Shown here one piece after another: positions 49,046 to 60,400 of a DNA stretch of 64,000 nt (its first letter is position 1; every line of letters begins with the position of its first letter). Below the pieces are notes generated by a model. That model did no database searches, was not told the origin of the DNA, and saw only the letters and a program-made list of their open reading frames with translations. The position numbers and the translations under genes were made by a program. The stretch is from Bryoerythrophyllum caledonicum (lineage: Eukaryota; Streptophyta; Bryopsida; Pottiales; Pottiaceae), in contig OZ020526.1 in the NCBI GenBank assembly GCA_963971425.1, forward strand, positions 4,305,976 to 4,369,975, in the 5' to 3' direction.

Positions 49046-50277
49046 GTAACTATTCTCTGGAGTAAAAAGATTTCCATGAATTGAATGGCTTATTTGCAAT
49101 GCTACATATTACAACACATGGTTGTACGTGCTATTCAAATGCAAACAACATTACACTTGACATTAGACCATATCACCACTAAAAAGGTGGTACTAGATGA
49201 CTACCAAAATAATATACCAAATACTACCAAAATAATATACCAAATACTACCAAAATAATTAGAGCCAGTCACAATTATTAAATCCAAAATTTTCATTGAG
49301 ATTCAATAATTGTGAGTTAAATCCAAAATTTCATTGAGATTTTTTATAAGATCACATAAGCACATTAACAATTTTTGCCTATATTGCGGGTTGACCAAAA
49401 TGATATTTGTTGGTTGTCTCATACCATGATCTTTCTAATAGTGTAATATCATGTACAATCCCCTTCATTGTAGAAGAGAATGTAGATTCACGTCTTATCT
49501 TTTCAAGTTACAAAACTAAATCCATATATTGTGAGCTCTTCTACAACAATCCATGATTGTTGTACCAAAAATTGTCTACTATCTAGAGCAGCTAATATAT
49601 GGAGTGTTTGTTATTGTGAACAAGTTTGATCATGGCGGTTACACGCGAGTGATGTCTTAAGGGGTGACTTTCAGCTTGATGGATGTTGCTATTATAAAAA
49701 TATGGTTGTTGTAAACAACAAATATTTGTTATGGACCCAAAGAAGACTATTATAATGAAATTGTTGTTGTAACAAATGCTCTTGTAAAGGTGGCCAACTG
49801 AACTTGATAGCTACATTTCTAGCTTGCAAGGAAAGGTTATTGTAGATAATAGAGTTTTTCTAAAACTGAACTTGGATCACTTTGCATATCACCTTGTACT
49901 TTATGGTCTTATATTAGTAATTAGGACCACCTGGAAAGGGTGACTTGGCTTGGGATCACATAGAGAAGTTGGAAAAGGTGTGGAGGAACTAAATTTGGTG
50001 AACTCTATGAGAACTTGAGGCTGAGCCACCCGATTCTAGTGATCTCTAAAAAATTTGGAATGTAGCCAGCAGAAAGATTTTTGATGCCATAATCTCTCTA
50101 CTGGCTACATTCCAAATTTTCCACAGACGACTAGAAGTTAGGTTGCTTTGTCTCAAAGGGTTAAATCTCACCCTACATTTTTCACTTATTTCCTCTTTAA
50201 AAGGACTTTCAAGAAAACTCTAATAAAATTTACTATCATGTGAGGGTTTTACAACAACCAACCATAATCCATCTAGC
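49046..50277. other. AT-rich intergenic DNA, no gene seen
   Basis: No gene. It contains a 23-bp tandem repeat (49201-49259) and a segment (49880-50040) that reappears at about 52850-52960. TCTCAAAGGGTTAA at 50151-50164 resembles the end of the ~300-bp TTAA MITE family, but no matching left end is visible. Confidence 0.5.
49201..49259. repeat. Tandem repeat, 23-bp unit, 2.6 copies
   Basis: CTACCAAAATAATATACCAA recurs exactly at 49201 and 49224, with a partial third copy at 49247. Confidence 0.85.
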
Positions 50278-50280
50278 TAA

Positions 50281-51012
50281 GGGGGTTTTACACATGGACC
50301 ATGGTATCAAGGAGCCAAAGGACCAAACTATGCCGCGGTGCCGAATTTTTTAGTTGGAAAAAAATATTAAAATATGCAACTTGTGGAGTTTAGAACCATC
50401 CATGTGTGAAAGCCCAAGGTACAAAGTTGAGAGGTTGTGACCCATACCATTTGGCAAATCTCAAGTCAATTTCTACTTCTTAAGGATCTTACTTTTATGA
50501 AAGTTTCCTGTCCCACATTCTTTAGCCATGGAGCCTACAAGGAAACACATTTTTGGTTAAATATCAAAAAATGGTCAAAATGCTCATTACACAAAAAAAA
50601 CTCCAGTACAAGCACCCACACAGAAAAATCAAGGTAAAAAAATTAGGTAAAAATTAGAATAAATCTTTAGGTGGAATTTTTAAGTCAAAAAGTTTGTGTA
50701 AAATATTTAAGGGAAAATTAAGTTATTGTTTTACTCTAACAGTTGACATCTTGTCAAATCCCAATATTTTAATGAAAAAAATGTTTGGCACCTCGGCAAG
50801 AGTTTGGTTTGCATGAGAATATAAAACCAAACTTCTCTCAAGGGACTGAACTCTTGGCACCAAAATCTCCAAAAAGTGTTGTCATGAAGGCATTTTAAAC
50901 GTCCAAGTATAAACCCCAAGGTCCCTACCAAGGCCGATTTTGAGGCTGTACACCAATCAAATTGCTACTCGCCCTTGGTACCTTGGTACCACGGCCCATC
51001 TGTGAAACCCCC
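50281..51012. mobile_element. MITE with GGGGG termini and TAA target site (PIF/Harbinger, Tourist-like)
   Basis: The left end GGGGGTTTTACACATGGACC and the inverted right end GGGGGTTTCACAGATGGGCC match over about 38 bp. TAA flanks both sides (50278-50280 and 51013-51015). A 3-bp TAA duplication with G-rich ends fits PIF/Harbinger. No coding sequence. A partial inverted relative is at 56229-56650. Confidence 0.72.
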
Positions 51013-51109
51013 TAAGATCACTTACCACTTTTGTAGTTGACGTACGACGTCACATTTTTCCCAGACACTTTGATTCCGTTTGATCCTCACTTTCGAAAGC
51101 CATGTATTA

Positions 51110-51498
51110 GAACATCTCCACTCCCGGCGTGGAATTTTCCACGCTAGGTTGGAAAATCTACTCCACGCTAGGAGTGGTTTAGGGTTTGGCATTATAAGAG
51201 CTCCACCACAAGCTCCAAATTTTTAATCCGAAAAAACGCTTTCACCTTCACCTCCCGCCACCAATGACACGACACCACGTGTCGCCACCAATGACATGGC
51301 GCCATGTGTTGCGAGGGTATGGGTGTGTCGTCAACATCAAAAAATGGCGCACTCCCCCCATCCAAGGAGATTTCTCTCTGCCATGCACCGAAACTTCTAA
51401 AATTTTACAAAGTTTCCCCGTTTTGAGGTGACGGGTGCAACTTTTTGTCCTCACAAAACTCTAAATTGGTGGTTCTCTTTCTCCGGGTAGAGATGCTC
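51110..51498. mobile_element. Probable MITE with GAGCATCTCTACCCGG-type ends
   Basis: The left end GAACATCTCCACTCCCGG and the inverted right end GAGCATCTCTACCCGG are similar. The GAGCATCTCCA-like terminus is common in plant MITEs. The target site is not clear. It contains a tandem duplicate around CGCCACCAATGACA (51255-51285). Confidence 0.45.
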
Positions 51499-53874
51499 AT
51501 ATGATCCCAACTGGCATGGACTCGGAAGTCAATTGCATCACAATCTCAACGTCTCTTTTCTTGCTAATCTTGCTCTGCTGCTTCCAAAGAGAAAAAAAGG
51601 GTGTCTATGCCGACATATGTCACTTCCAGTTATGCAACGTTTTACTCTTAGAAGTTGAAGTCGTGTCTCACTGACACCCTTCAAGTCTTGACTTCAGCTC
51701 TCAATTATTTCTCAGGGTTGAAGCAAAATTGTCCACCCTCAAAACAAGGACAAAGGGTATGACATCAATAGTCAGTTCACATACTATTAATTTCAGTAGA
51801 TATATCTGGATACAAAATACTGTACTAGGATAATTATACCGTGATACGGTACTGCTACTCTGATTATTTGTATTTGTTTGAACTGAAGCTTTACCAGAAG
51901 TCAAGGGTCTCTTTTTATAAAGGTATTTTTGTAAGGGTTTTAGTTCACTGCATCTGGCTAATATTTCTCACTATTCTCATTTATTACATTTAGCAAGGTC
52001 TTGTCCTCTTATTACTGTCAAAAAATTCGCCACTGAATAGAGATACCGGTATATCCAAACAACTAAAGTCTACAACTTGTAAATCTTGTAAGAAGTAGAA
52101 GTTTTTCCCTCGAACGACCGCGCTTTGATAGAAGATGAAAGAAAAAGAAGACTCAATCTTATATACAAATCTACAAACGAATGGAGGGTTAATGGATTTG
52201 GAGCGTGTGGCAAGGTAGAATATGTGGGCTTTCATTTGTTAATCTTTAACTTGAAATGGAGCAAGTAAGCTCTTTACAAACCAAAAGTAATTCGCTGCTC
52301 ATTCTTACATTTCCTAAGCATGAGATAAGAATCTCTCACCTCATATTCTTCCTCGAAGATAGAAAGCTTCTCTTCTTGCCCATATTAACTTTGGTTTACG
52401 GATATTTCTTATAGAGATCTTTCTTAGATGTAATGTTTACTATAGTCCAGCTTTAGCTACTGTTGATTACAAGAAGAAGAGATAATTTGATGGAGTGTAT
52501 GGTAGACCAAAATTATAGTTTATAAATTACGACTAGAAGGAGAAAGAATTTGAAACACGGGACATGATTTCTCCATAATATATTTATTGTATTTGTAAAT
52601 GATAGTACCTCAAAATTCTAGACCATCAAGAATGGTGATCACACCAAGGACCACCTCCTTGTCTCACAACATCTATTTCATACCTACTCCTACCAAATAT
52701 CCAAGGCTTGGAGGACCACTTCATATACTACATCACAAACCATGTGGATTTAAATGGTATACAACACTAGGGACCTTCAATGCCTCACTTAATCAATATT
52801 TCTAGATAGTAGATTTTTCTTTTAAAAAATGAAATAAGGCCACCTTCCATATGACCCTTACTTTATGGTCTTATGTTAGTAATTGGAACTACATAGATAG
52901 GGTGACTTGGCTTGGAAAAGGTATGGGGAACTATTGGTCAACTCTTTGAGAACGTAGATTACTATGGGGGAGTTTTAGCTTGCATCGGGTACTAGAGACC
53001 AAGACCATTGATTTCCATGTATTTCAACTGTGCAAAAATTCATTAAATTCATCATGCTCTATTTCATCCTATATTTTAATTGTACCTTTTCATCCTATAT
53101 CCCTCAATTTAACCAAGTGTCACTTCAAGGGACAAAATTTTACACTTTGACTGCAAAAATCTTTCAATCCGTACGGTCAAAATTCACAATTTGTTTTACC
53201 ACATCATCTAATGTAAGTTCAGAAGACAATCCTATAATTGCATTCTCAAAAAGTTCATCTTGGCAGTTTTTAATCAATGGTGTAGAGATTCCTCTAAAAT
53301 GCCTTGGTCCATTAGGAAATAATATCCTACTATTTCATTTAAGACCTAGGAATAGTGATTAGCAAAATGGAGTGCATGTTATGAAGCATCAACTGTCAAA
53401 GCAAAGTGCTCTAGTTTCAAGCATTTTAATCATAGTTGATTGAAGAAGTTCTTTAAGGAATAAACATTGTCACGAAGTTGTATGCACAACAATCATGTAG
53501 TAAGATAAAAACATAAATTCAAATATATTAACGCCGCAAGGGTAGACGAAGCATAACAAAGCTACTAGGGCTAGCAATATACTCTCAAAATAGGGTGAGG
53601 GCTAGAAAATCACATGAAGAAGCGCCACCAGGAGTCCGCAAACAAGTCTGTGCAAAATTGAGTGAATGAGGACCTTAACTTTGGACTTCAATTTTTGCAC
53701 CTCAAATCATTGTTTCCCAAGGCTTCTTTCTAGATTGTGTTTGTTTCATTTATAGCTTTGCAACTCAATTTGAATTTTGTAATATGATAAATTGTATGTG
53801 CTATAGTTTGTTTTTATCACGAACTTCTAGAACATGCACTCAATTTTGCTAGTCGTTGTACAACTATTACTTAC
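51499..53874. other. AT-rich intergenic DNA, no gene seen
   Basis: No open frame with a recognisable domain. The segment 52850-52960 repeats part of 49895-50020 (TTTATGGTCTTATGTTAGTA and GGGTGACTTGGCTTGG words), so both belong to an undefined dispersed repeat. Confidence 0.5.
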
Positions 53875-53878
53875 TTAA

Positions 53879-54148
53879 CCCTTATGGCCTAATGTCTATT
53901 TTTTGGTTGTTTGGGCACATTAACTCCTATGGCAAGTGCTACATGTCATCTCCAAGGTAAATTCAGAGTCAGAGCAAAATGAGCATCTACCAAGACCAAT
54001 GCCACCAAAATCATTGCAAGCAATGGTGAGCTATAGTGATTTCCGTGAATTGGGGTCGTGATGAAATGTATTGTGTAGATGTTATTGTGGCTAATCTACT
54101 ACACTCGTAGATTCTATAAGGCCTTGTGAGCTCATCAGTCTCAGAGGG
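53879..54148. mobile_element. MITE, TTAA target site (piggyBac-like), ~300-bp family, copy 2
   Basis: Ends CCCTTATGGCCTAATG and CAGTCTCAGAGGG with TTAA at 53875-53878 and 54149-54152. Related to 43969-44266 along its length. Only 45 bp separate it from the next TTAA-type MITE. Confidence 0.78.
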
Positions 54149-54197
54149 TTAATGTTGCAGTATGTGCATTGTGGATCCAGGTACACGTATGGATTAA

Positions 54198-55141
54198 CCC
54201 CTAAGGTACCAAGGCAGTTTTACACCAAAAACACTTCAAAATTAATGGATTCTAGTGCAATGAATAAAGAAGGTAAAAAAAACTTTGATTTTTAGTTTTG
54301 ACCGTAGGATCTCAATAAAGGCTTATTAAGTAATACATGTACAAAATTTCATAAACTTTGACCGCACGGATTGAAAGATTATAGTGTTTGAAGTCAAGCA
54401 AATGGTTCATTTTCTTCCCTGCGTTTAGTGGATCAGCAGACTTTGACTTCAGTTGGTGTCAAAAATTTTTACAACAAAAGGTCTAAATCTATTACCATCT
54501 TGTTAAGCATGATGTTAGTTCCTTACACACCAATTTTTAGAGGTAGAGACCGGGTGTAGCATATTCAAAACAAGTGTGCAAGGAGTGGAGGCTCGAAATT
54601 TATTAATTCACACTTTAATTTTTTTTGAACTTAATATGTTTTCGATTGATAATCCGAATGGTTAATAAGAAGGTTTACATTACATATTGTTGTGGAAAAA
54701 AAAAAAGTGAAAAATATGAAGATCTCTAGGTGTTATGTGGAAAAGAAGAAGTTTTTTTGGTACCTTGCCCAACAATGAGTGACAATGTGTGAAAATATTT
54801 GACTTGGGTTGGTATGCTATTTTTTACTAAAGACAAGAACTTTTTTTTGACAACATGAAGGGAAATAATATTACTTGCAAGTATTGAAAATCTCACTTTC
54901 AATAGAGTGTCCGATTAAAAGTTTTTGGAGGTGCCCGAGGTGCCCGCCCTCCCCATTTGAAATTAAAAACCCTATAACTTTTTCATCAAATGTCCAATTT
55001 AGGAAAAAATTGTTTTCCCACTAAGGTCTTGGTAATGCCCCTCTATGGTAAGAATTTCAAAGATGAATGTTTGAAATTGACAGCATAGGAACCTGACCGA
55101 ATTTTCAAAAAGCCCGTTTTGGACACTTGGTCCTTTAGGGG
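54198..55141. mobile_element. MITE, TTAA target site (piggyBac-like), ~940-bp family, copy 2
   Basis: The left end CCCCTAAGGTACCAAG and inverted right end CCCCTAAAGGACCAAG are flanked by TTAA at 54194-54197 and 55142-55145. It is colinear with 34157-35095 over its whole length. No coding sequence. Confidence 0.82.
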
Positions 55142-55145
55142 TTAA

Positions 55146-55811
55146 TGTTGTGCAATTTATCTCAGGTGCCAATGTGAACCGTTTTTACCGATGTGCAGAC
55201 ATAGTGATGATTGCCACGCACAAGATTCACGCCCTCCAAGAGTGACCAGCTCCAAAAGAAGTGCCAAAGGTAGGTTACCCTTCACAGCCGTGTGGCGGCA
55301 GGCGCAGCTACTGCAGTGTGGTGCAAAATATAAATGAACGCCAGACCAGCCACCACCCCAGATTCCCATCAATTTGCCACCCGAATCCATGCAACACAAG
55401 ATTCTTCACCCACCAGGCTCAGACTACCGTCCCCAAATTCCTGCTCTCCATCAATACAACAAGAGGAAGAATGAAGTGTTTGTATGACGTTCCAAGCAAC
55501 CAATAAGTTATGTTAAACTGTTCATTTCCGTGCAACTTGCCCACTAATTGCCGTTATTGTTCGAGTATGCAATACTTTTATCGATTCTTATTGTAGAGCA
55601 TACTCCACAATAGTGAAAGCACTCATTTCATTGTAATGTCTACGTGTTCTCCCGGTAACTCTCTCAAACTCGGTCGATAAGGCAACCTGATCAGAAGGGG
55701 CGAGTGTGCCTTTAGCTTGTCACTTTCTTATTGGATTTTCTACGTTAACCGGAGAAAGTTACCCAAGAAGCCTGCATTTATCCCCACAAGCATTGCCCCA
55801 CTTGAGGCATA
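55146..55811. other. Intergenic DNA, no gene seen
   Basis: No supportable feature; short open frames on both strands (55157-55506) show no domain. Confidence 0.45.
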
Positions 55812-55820
55812 GGGTAAAAC

Positions 55821-56068
55821 GGCGTGGACAGGACGTCCCCCAAGCTCGGACTTACCCGAGGTGGGGCCCGTCTTAATTGCATGGGCTCATTTGTCTGGCC
55901 CTCCCATTTTGGGGGGTCAGAGGCTTTTTCTGGATTTTTTACAGGTCTACAGGTCCCCCACTGGCTAAATTTAGGCCCCCAGTCAAAAACAAAACAGGGC
56001 CAGGTTTTGGCCCCACCACCTCTTCCCCCACCCGGTAAGTCCGAGCGTGGGGATGTCCTGTCAAATCG
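55821..56068. mobile_element. Mutator-like MITE with 9-bp target duplication
   Basis: GGGTAAAAC occurs on both sides (55812-55820 and 56069-56077). The arms contain GACAGGACGTCCCC...GCTCGGACTTACC on the left and their inverse on the right. A 9-bp duplication is typical of Mutator elements. The outermost bases of the two arms do not match well, so the exact ends are uncertain. Confidence 0.6.
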
Positions 56069-56228
56069 GGGTAAAACTAGTGAGGGTTGCAAGAATTGTC
56101 CTTCATTTCTACCTGCCTAAAAAAAGTGCAAAGTCAACGCTACAGTGTTACTTCATCTTTGCAATATCTTGCCCAATTGCCCCAAACTCGAGCTTTTGAT
56201 GTTTGAAGCACCATGACTTTTCCCCCAT

Positions 56229-56650
56229 TAGAGGGATTTCACACATGGACCTCAATTACTACTAGCAATTTGATTGGTGTAGAGCCTCAAAATCGGCCTT
56301 GGTCAGGACCGTGGGGTTCCACACTTGGACCAAGGTACCAAGGGCATCTAAAATGCCTACATGGCAACACTTTTTGGAGGTTTTGGCGCCAAAAGTTCGG
56401 TCCCTCGAGAGAAGTTTGGGTTTCTATTCTTGTTTGGACCAAACTCTTGCCGAGGTGCCACACATTTTTTTCATTAAAACATTAAGATTTGACAAGTTCT
56501 CAACCGTTAAATTAAACCAATAACTTATTTTTATCCGGATTCTTTACCCAAATTCTTTTATCCAAACCTGTTTACTTCAAATTTTCACCCAAATTTTTTA
56601 GTCGAATTTTCACCTCAATGTTTTTACTAGAATTTTCTGTGGTAAATATC
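56229..56650. mobile_element. Partial inverted copy of the Tourist-like MITE
   Basis: Matches, in reverse, about 50600-51012: TTTCACACATGGACC, AGCCTCAAAATCGGCCTTGG, CACTTTTTGGAGGTTTTGGC and CCAAACTCTTGCCGAGGTGC words align. The second terminus is not found, so the copy is truncated. Confidence 0.6.
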
Positions 56651-56738
56651 TCGTGAAATTTGACCATACGGATGGGAAGACATGTGCAGCCAATCTGAAA
56701 AATTTGTCCCTCGAAGGGACTTGGCCCTGTAGGAGATA

Positions 56739-57209
56739 ATGGACGGTACAGAGGAATCAGCAACTGTTGATTTCAATGATGATCACAGTGTCTGCTCTAC
56801 AGTAGTAATCGTTAAAAGCATGACATCCTTCAACAATTACGCACGAGATAATGGGGCCGCAACCGCCGACCCGGGCCCCACTTGGTGCTTAGAGGTTCAC
56901 GGGATCCTACTTTTGTGTGCAGAGGGCACGGAAGTCAATCCCTCAGCAATCGACGAAGCCGGAGCTCCGGAACGCATCCTGGACACAAGTCACCTCGTGA
57001 TTCAAGTGTACAGCATCACTGCAACCGTCATGTCGCTAGCTGCGCACCTGGGAATCCATTCACTCGAATCTGTCCACTCCGGAGCCAGATCCAGCCTAGG
57101 GCAGGGCCGAAGTCGGCTCATCGGAGTTCCTGATCACGCTGCAGTAATAGGGGGAGGTGGCTGCTCCTTGACCGGCGTTGCAGGAATGGTCGACGGAGGG
57201 TTTCGCTAG
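56739..57209 (+). CDS. Unrecognised open frame upstream of the receptor kinase
   Basis: A 156-codon frame with an ATG at 56739, GC-richer than flanking DNA. I recognise no domain. It could be a real exon or a chance frame in the GC-rich 5' flank of the kinase gene. A minus-strand frame (57326-57096) overlaps it, so at most one of them is likely coding. Confidence 0.15.
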   Translation: MDGTEESATVDFNDDHSVCSTVVIVKSMTSFNNYARDNGAATADPGPTWCLEVHGILLLCAEGTEVNPSAIDEAGAPERILDTSHLVIQVYSITATVMSLAAHLGIHSLESVHSGARSSLGQGRSRLIGVPDHAAVIGGGGCSLTGVAGMVDGGFR

Positions 57210-57222
57210 CCAATCATCTAGA

Positions 57223-57326
57223 TCCACCTTCCTCCAAGTGGTGCTTGTGAGGAGTCGGTAACGTGGTTGCGGGTCGTTGTTGACGTACTGGTTTGCTTGC
57301 CAGAGCTTTTTCTGGAGCTGAGTCAT
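57223..57326 (-). CDS. Possible first exon of a divergent gene
   Basis: On the minus strand an ATG at 57324-57326 opens MTQLQKKLWQANQYVNNDPQ and continues with PRYRLLTSTTWRK. The frame then meets AG|GTGGAT (about 57227), which could be a splice donor. The composition looks protein-like, but I cannot name the family. It would run head-to-head with the receptor kinase gene, whose ATG is only 135 bp away. Confidence 0.2.
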
Positions 57327-57460
57327 GTCAACGTCGACGCTGTTGGATTCGTGGTGATTAGTTCACAATCATTGGCCTGGAAGCTTGAGAGACAGTTTTG
57401 AGACTGGGGTTGGATTTATGGAAGCGACTTGCAGGTCGCCGGAGCAAGCTCAGGGTTGCA

Positions 57461-60400
57461 ATGGCGGAGAATTTCGCGAGCTTCTGGCGGTTTGTGACTG
57501 TGCTCCAGGTTCTGTCGTTCCTCGGCCTGAATCTGCCCGTCTCGATGGCGCAGACTTCTGCTGGTGAGCACAACTCAGTTGCAGTTGCTGAAGAATTGGA
57601 TGAACCTACCAAGTGCCTAGTCTAAGTTGTAAGCATGAAATTCGATTGAAGATTACGCAAACAGTGCTCGTTATGGAAGGTTTTTCGTTAGATCCGGGTT
57701 CTCGGGGGTGGTCGTTTCGGACCAGATGATCGTGTTGGTTAGACTCCTCAATCTGTTCTGGAGGACCACCGTGGACCAGGTTTCGCAGATTGCATTTCAA
57801 GGACTGGAACTGCCAGTCTCTCGTTGTGAAGCTCCGAATTTGAGCTTACTGATCAGTATTATGGCAAAAGTCAAGTGAAATTCTGCGGAGACGGCACTTG
57901 ATAGTAGAGGAAACAGAGCCTGAAAAAGGGGTGGGAGCCTCAGATTGGATGCCAAGAGTTAGGATTCAAGTAGAAGAAGTATGTCCTACTTTTGGAGGAT
58001 GGTGCTATTGCTGAGGAGGTTTAGGGCAGCTTGATCTGAGTTTATTGGAGTGCTAACTTAGGGTTCCATCTTCTCTTTTGCAGCTTTGAAATTGAGCATC
58101 GACTGTGGCAGCAAGGCTAACTATAGCGACAACGCAACGTCAATCATCTGGAGCCCCGACGACGGCTACATCAGCTTGGGTGTGCTTTCTAGCATTGTTT
58201 TACCGGGCGTGTCCCCCCGGTACCTCGGAACTCTGCGGTACTTCCCGGAGACCACCCACACCAAGTTCTGCTACGAGCTCCCGGCGACCAACGGCTCGAC
58301 CTACCTGATCCGGGCGACGTTCCGGTACGTCGACGCCGGGGCGGCGGCGCTCCTTGCGCCCACAGCTTTCCAGCTCCAAGTCGACACCATCACCGTCGCG
58401 ATCATCAAACCCGAACCTACGACGAACTCCACCACCTTCGACTCCGTTGTCGAGGTCACGATGTCCGCCAGCGCACCTTATATCCACCTTTGCCTCGCTC
58501 CTGTGGGGCGCACATTGACCACGCCGTTCATCAACGCCATCGAGCTTCGGGAGTTCGACCAGGAGATGTACCCGAAGGCGCGCCAGGGCTACATGATGAT
58601 CACTAGTCGCCGATTCAACATGGGATCCGATCTAGATCTGAGGTACACACACAGACTCGACTCTCACAACAATGGTTTCGATACTAATCTTTCTTCTGTG
58701 TAGGTATCCGGACGACGCATACGATCGTGTCTGGCACAAGTACCCGGGCGCGACGAACGCGGTGGCTGTCACCAGCGTGCGGAATTTTGATTTTCTGGCA
58801 TCTCAACATACCCGCGACAAAGCCCCGGACAAGGTTCTCGGCACGGCGCTCTCCTGGCAGAGGCCGAGCGACAATTTCACGCTTCCGTTCGACGTGAGTG
58901 GCGGCAGAAACTACGTGGTACTTCTGTGGTTCGCTGAGCTCGAAGAGACCGGCACCCGGGTGTTCGAGGTCGGCGTGGACGAGGACTGGCAGGGGCCGCC
59001 GATCGACGTTGTGAAAGTGACGGGCGCCAGATTCCGCGCGTATGAGTGGCAATACGGAAGCGTCGCGTTGTCTAGCACTTCATCCATTTCCTTCCGTGCC
59101 ACTCTGAATTCACAGCTGGGACCCATTCTAAACGCGATTGAGGTTTATCAGGTGTCTGATCCCGTGCTGCCGCGAACTAATGCGCGAGACGGTAAGAAAC
59201 TTCTGACTTGGTTGCTAGCGAGTTCGGTGTGCACTCTGGATTGAGTAGCGCCTTATTATGACCTGCTTACACATTATCAGGTATAATGTGAAAGCAGCCC
59301 ATATTCTGTCTCGTCACTCTTGCGGCAATTAGTCCTCGTAATCAGAGGCTGCTTCCTCATTACTGAACATAACATCAATGACTGGATCTTGTCAAGGGCA
59401 TGAAAACGTCAAAGCAGCCCTCAATTATATGGGAAGTAACCTAGTCCTCGATAACCAATGGTTGTTTGCGACCTTGATGCATGGATCAGGTAATGTACAA
59501 GTAGCACCTGATTATGAGAAATAAGAGGTCAGAGGCTGCTTGCACATTACCGGACATAATGTCAAGTCGAACTTCTAATTGAAGCACGATCAATCAAGGG
59601 TCACGAAAGAAGGGCATTGTAACTTCAAAGCAGACGTTGATTATGGGAAACAACCTTCAGCTCCTTGATGTTACGATCTGTGGTGCAGTTGCTGCCATCG
59701 ATGCCATGAAGAGGTATTGGCCAAGCTTGAAGACGTGGACTGGGGACCCTTGTTTGGCACTTCCATATTATTGGATCTCGTGCTCGGTCGACACTCTTCC
59801 CAGAATCACAATGCTGTAGGTCTTCTCACCACTTGTAGACAGAGACGTTGGTAATGTGCTTGCAAGCAGAGCCCCTGATTATGAGAAATTATAGGTTTTA
59901 ACTCCGTAATTTGGAGCTATGACAGATAACTTGCAATCATTGGATCTAGGTAATGTGTTTATGACAGATAACCTCGTCCTTATCCAATGGTTGCCTACCA
60001 CCTAACTTGATGTTTCATGTGTTGGTAAGCACTTCTGAAATTTATGCACATGTTTGTGGACAGGGATCTCCATGAGAAGAACTTGACTGGATCAATACCG
60101 AATACAACACTTCTGAATCTTCCGGAACTGACATTTTTGTAAGTAAACCCAGTTATCCTTGATCATCTAGAGCACAAGATTCATAATTAATCTAGTTGAA
60201 AGGTCTTTGCAACTTACATGATTTGGTTGTTGCAGGTCATTGGGGGATAATTCTCTGAATGGATCACCAATTCCTGATTTAAGCGCACTTCAACAGCTCC
60301 AGGATCTGTAAGCATATTATGTCTCCTTGGAAAAATATTATGTTTTTATATTAATAATTTGCATATCATGTATCTATATTTGTTAGATTGGCGGTTTTTG

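Noticed and set aside
50151..50164. Another end of the ~300-bp TTAA MITE
   Set aside because: The right-end word is present but no left end or internal match is found nearby.
57398..57460. Upstream in-frame start for the receptor kinase
   Set aside because: The longer frame begins with TTG; the ATG at 57461 gives a clean signal peptide.
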